Assembly (NCBI GenBank): GCA_037074615.1
Contig: CM073550.1
Span: 11,612,001 to 11,676,000, forward strand
Length of the DNA stretch: 64,000 nucleotides
Direction: 5' to 3'
Source of the DNA: Leucaena leucocephala
Lineage: Eukaryota > Streptophyta > Magnoliopsida > Fabales > Fabaceae
Part shown: positions 61,208 through 64,000 of the stretch, piece after piece
Numbering within the stretch: the stretch's first letter is position 1
Layout of the letters: each line of letters opens with the position of its first letter
Translations under genes and position numbers: made by a program
The notes under the pieces: model-generated
Database searches by the model: none
Told to the model about the DNA's origin: nothing
Seen by the model: only the letters and a program-made list of their open reading frames with translations

Positions 61208-64000
61208 TGTTATGATTAGGAATTTTAATTAGCAAATATATGTATATTTATTGTAGAACACCTCGTATGGGAAGCATTGGCTGAATGGTTCAAAGGCAGG
61301 AAGCAAAACGTGTGGCCTGTGTTCGAATCCCAGCAGGTGTAGAAGAGTGATTTTTCTTATTTTCATACGCGTGAAATTACCTTTTTGCCCCTCTGTTCAT
61401 TCTTACTAAATCTTCGACCTTCTCCCTCATTTTTCCTTCTTGCGAGCTGAAATAGCAGGCAGCAGCGTGGTGTAGATGAAGAGTGGCAGAGGTTCAGCGT
61501 GCGGCGCGGGAGAAGAGTACACGGCACGGAGAGTCTCTGCCATCGTCTTTAAGAAGCAAACTGCCCCGCTCTCTTTTTTTGTCGTCGGTAAGGTTGCTGT
61601 GAGTGTGAGAGTGGAAGGCGCAGTCGCGAGCTCTGTGAGTTAGGTTCTAGCGCCGGTGAATGCTTATTCCCGTAAACCACCCTCGTGGTCATCGTCATCG
61701 CTGTGTAGCAACTATTTGTCACCATTCTTTGCTACTATAGCAATCCTCTGCTACTGTAGCAAGTCCTTGAATGCATTTTTCCAGTTTGCTCTTCGGTGGT
61801 CAGTTCTGTGGGCGCTGTGGGTAAGCTTCTTAAACCATAATCCATATTCAAATTCTCTCGTTTCTTTCTGGCTAGTTATCGTGAGCAGTTGAGCTCACTC
61901 CGTTCAATTTGGTGACTCCGGTGTTCCCCTGCTTTGGGGTGTCGTTGTTAGGACCGACGGCTATTCTCGTCGCTGTCATCTAATGTCACTGTAGCAACTT
62001 TATTTCTTTGGCATTCTTCTCTGTCGCTGCTATGCAATGCTTCGCGGGGAGGGTGTGTGATCTCTAGGTCTAGGAAGGGAAGGAGATATGGAAGAATAAA
62101 GAATGTGGAGCTGCGTAAACCTCCATGGAATTTAAACAGTGCGTGGTATGTTGTTGGAACTTTCTTCTTCTGTTGTTTATGTGGACATTGCTGCTGTGTG
62201 TATTTGTGGGTTGCTGTTTGGGTATATGTATGTATATGAAACGCTGATGCTGTTATGGCTATGAACCATGTGTGTTTATTTATATTCATGGCGATGGATG
62301 TTCGGTAGGTATGTGATTATGTGTAAAATATATACTTAGAGAGAGAGTGAGAAAGAAGAAAATTCATGCTGTTGGGGGAGCATAGATGCTGTCATCAGGA
62401 ATAAGATTTTGTCCTGGACAGCACGTGAGTATGTATATGCATGCCTTAATCGGTCAAGGAGAATTGTAGAGATATTGGTGGGGAATTCGTGAAACTGTAC
62501 GTGTGTGGCTACGAAATGGAGGGATGTGAAGTTAATATATTAAACTACCATATCATAAAGTAGCGTTAGGAACAATGTTATTGGAGGGGGAAATTTTAGG
62601 TTATATATGCATATCATGTTGCTGTATTTGCCATCATAGTACAAGATAAAATATTAATTATGAGATGGAAGTTTGAAGTATGTCTAAAGAGACCTAAAAG
62701 AATGAATTATATCATGTTTGGTTGAGGTGTTTACATGGAATTTATAAGGGAGGTATAAGGCAACATGTATTCTATGGACACAAGATTTGAAATTTGCAAA
62801 GTTAACTTGTGATTAGGGATTTTTCTTCTCTAAACATAGATTTTGGTGATAGTTATAATTGTTACGAATATAAAATCTGTTTGGAAGGTGGTTTCGAATG
62901 TAAGCTTACGGAATGTCTTATTTCGAAAATTTAGGAAAATGAAGGGAGAGCGACATCTTGAAATCTAGAGTAAGGATAAACTATATCAGATTATTGCAGG
63001 TGAGTGAATAACATTCCCTACAAATTTACATTTTCAAATGCATTGTTATTTCAAATGATGAATTTCAAATATGGATTTCGAAAAGCAAGTTTGAAATTAT
63101 GGTTTAAATCATTAGACATGATTTTCTTTCGATCGATTTACAAAAGATTATGATTATGCATGAAAATGGATAAAGAGGCTTTAGAAAAAGATTTGACAGT
63201 GAACTGATGTTATTCATGAAATATTCCTATGTGAATTGCATATGTTTTTACAGTAACTTGATTTCGAATGTTCATGCTGTGGTTTTAGAAATTCAAAGTG
63301 GTTTTTACCAATGATTATGGCATTGAAACGATTGAGATTATTTCATGTGAAAAGGACCCCACGCATGATAGAAACGTTTTAGGACAGAATACAGAACGCT
63401 GGTTGCTAACAGCAGTACTGTTAGTCCTTGGTGCACCTTGGTTACTCGAGCTCGACAGTTTGTGGCATAGCCACTAGAATTATTCCGTGGGATTTATTCT
63501 CGCGACAGTTTGTGACATAGCCACCAGAATTATTCGTGGGATTCATTCTCGCGACAGTTTGTGGCCTAGCCACCAGAATTATTTTGTGGGATTCATTCTC
63601 GCGACAGTTAGTGGCTTCGAGCCACCAGAATGGTTAGTTACCCTCGTGGACTGTGTGTCCACTTCTGTTTTCGTTCTGTTGAAGTCTTACAGAAAGATCA
63701 TGATTTTGAAAGGATTGTTTTAAATAGTTTATTGAAACAAATATTTCATATTGTTATTTCCCCTGAAATACAAATGTTTACGAAAAGGTTTACATTAGAT
63801 TGTGAAGTGTTGTGAAATACATTTTCAATATAATTATGCATAGTTTATTCCCTCATTCTTTAAATCATGTTTTTGGGACGTTATTCACAAGTAGATTTTT
63901 GGCTTCAGATAGTGCAGGTGACCCTAATCCTCCGGCTGAGCAGTAAAGGGCCTCGCTGTCGATCCGAAGCATCGTTTGACAGATATTACTTTTGATGTAA
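61208..64000 (+). repeat. LTR of a third Ty3/gypsy family member, runs off the window
   Basis: It starts TGTTATGATTAGG and follows the copy 1 LTR order: tRNA-like module at 61270-61345, palindromes at 61731 and 61750, three 50-bp hairpin units at about 63455-63605, and the variant GTGGCTTCGAGCCAC near 63611. Judged by copy 1, about 180 bp of LTR remain outside. Whether this is a solo LTR or the 5' end of a full element cannot be decided. The preceding GTAGC (61203-61207) would be its target duplication. It is more diverged from copies 1 and 2 than they are internally. Confidence 0.88.
61270..61345 (+). other. best-preserved tRNA-like module in an LTR
   Basis: GGGAAGCATTGGCTGAATGG gives an A-box close to the class II tRNA GGCCGAGTGGTTAAGGC pattern. 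TGTTCGAATCCCAGCAGG gives a near-perfect B-box and a T-arm with four of five pairs. A- and B-box starts are 43 bp apart, as in real tRNA genes. The acceptor stem does not pair. Confidence 0.6.

Noticed and set aside
61270..61345. A functional tRNA gene
   Set aside because: A- and B-boxes are good but the acceptor stem does not pair and no convincing anticodon arm is seen. It is described as a tRNA-like module instead.

Overview
The window is nuclear DNA of a flowering plant, almost certainly a eudicot. It is AT-rich, has intron-bearing genes with GT..AG borders, Ty3/gypsy and CACTA transposons, and many MITEs. A legume is possible, because the captured PPR fragment resembles legume restorer-like PPR proteins as I remember them, but nothing here proves the family. 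There are no operons and no bacterial features.

Layout. (1) 1-9167: one Ty3/gypsy element on the + strand. Its left LTR is cut by the window edge, and its gag-pol is a single frame broken by five stop codons. (2) 9168-15213: AT-rich intergenic DNA with SINE-like and MITE relics. (3) 15214-23130, minus strand: the only recognisable complete host gene, a MIKC-type MADS-box gene of the AGL17/ANR1 kind. I reassembled eight coding exons that join in frame to 237 codons plus a stop. Its introns hold several MITEs, one ending about 11 bp from the exon 1 donor. (4) 24172-26895: a diverged solo LTR of the same Ty3/gypsy family with a perfect AATAT target duplication. It is followed by a degenerate tandem array at 26940-27810.

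(5) 28608-35609: a 7.0-kb CACTA element with an ATG target duplication. It holds decayed TNP2-like and TNPA-like genes on the minus strand and, divergently, an open PPR gene fragment. (6) 36657-42509: a second CACTA element without TNP2. It holds a decayed TNPA-like gene and a chimeric fragment of a VQ-motif gene joined to a coiled-coil gene. This element sits inside an older long-inverted-repeat element. (7) 42575-46350: LINE and Stowaway-like debris. (8) 46357-56893, minus strand: a complete, young copy of the same Ty3/gypsy family, with a CTTAC duplication, near-identical 2.8-kb LTRs and a 1505-codon gag-pol frame ending in a stop just before the chromodomain-like tail. (9) 56894-61207: MITEs and AT-rich DNA. 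(10) 61208-64000: a third LTR-bearing copy running off the window.

The strongest unusual signals are the gene capture inside both CACTA elements, a Pol III tRNA-like module carried inside the Ty3/gypsy LTRs, hairpin-bearing 50-bp repeats in those LTRs whose number varies, and the MADS gene with MITEs packed around its splice sites.
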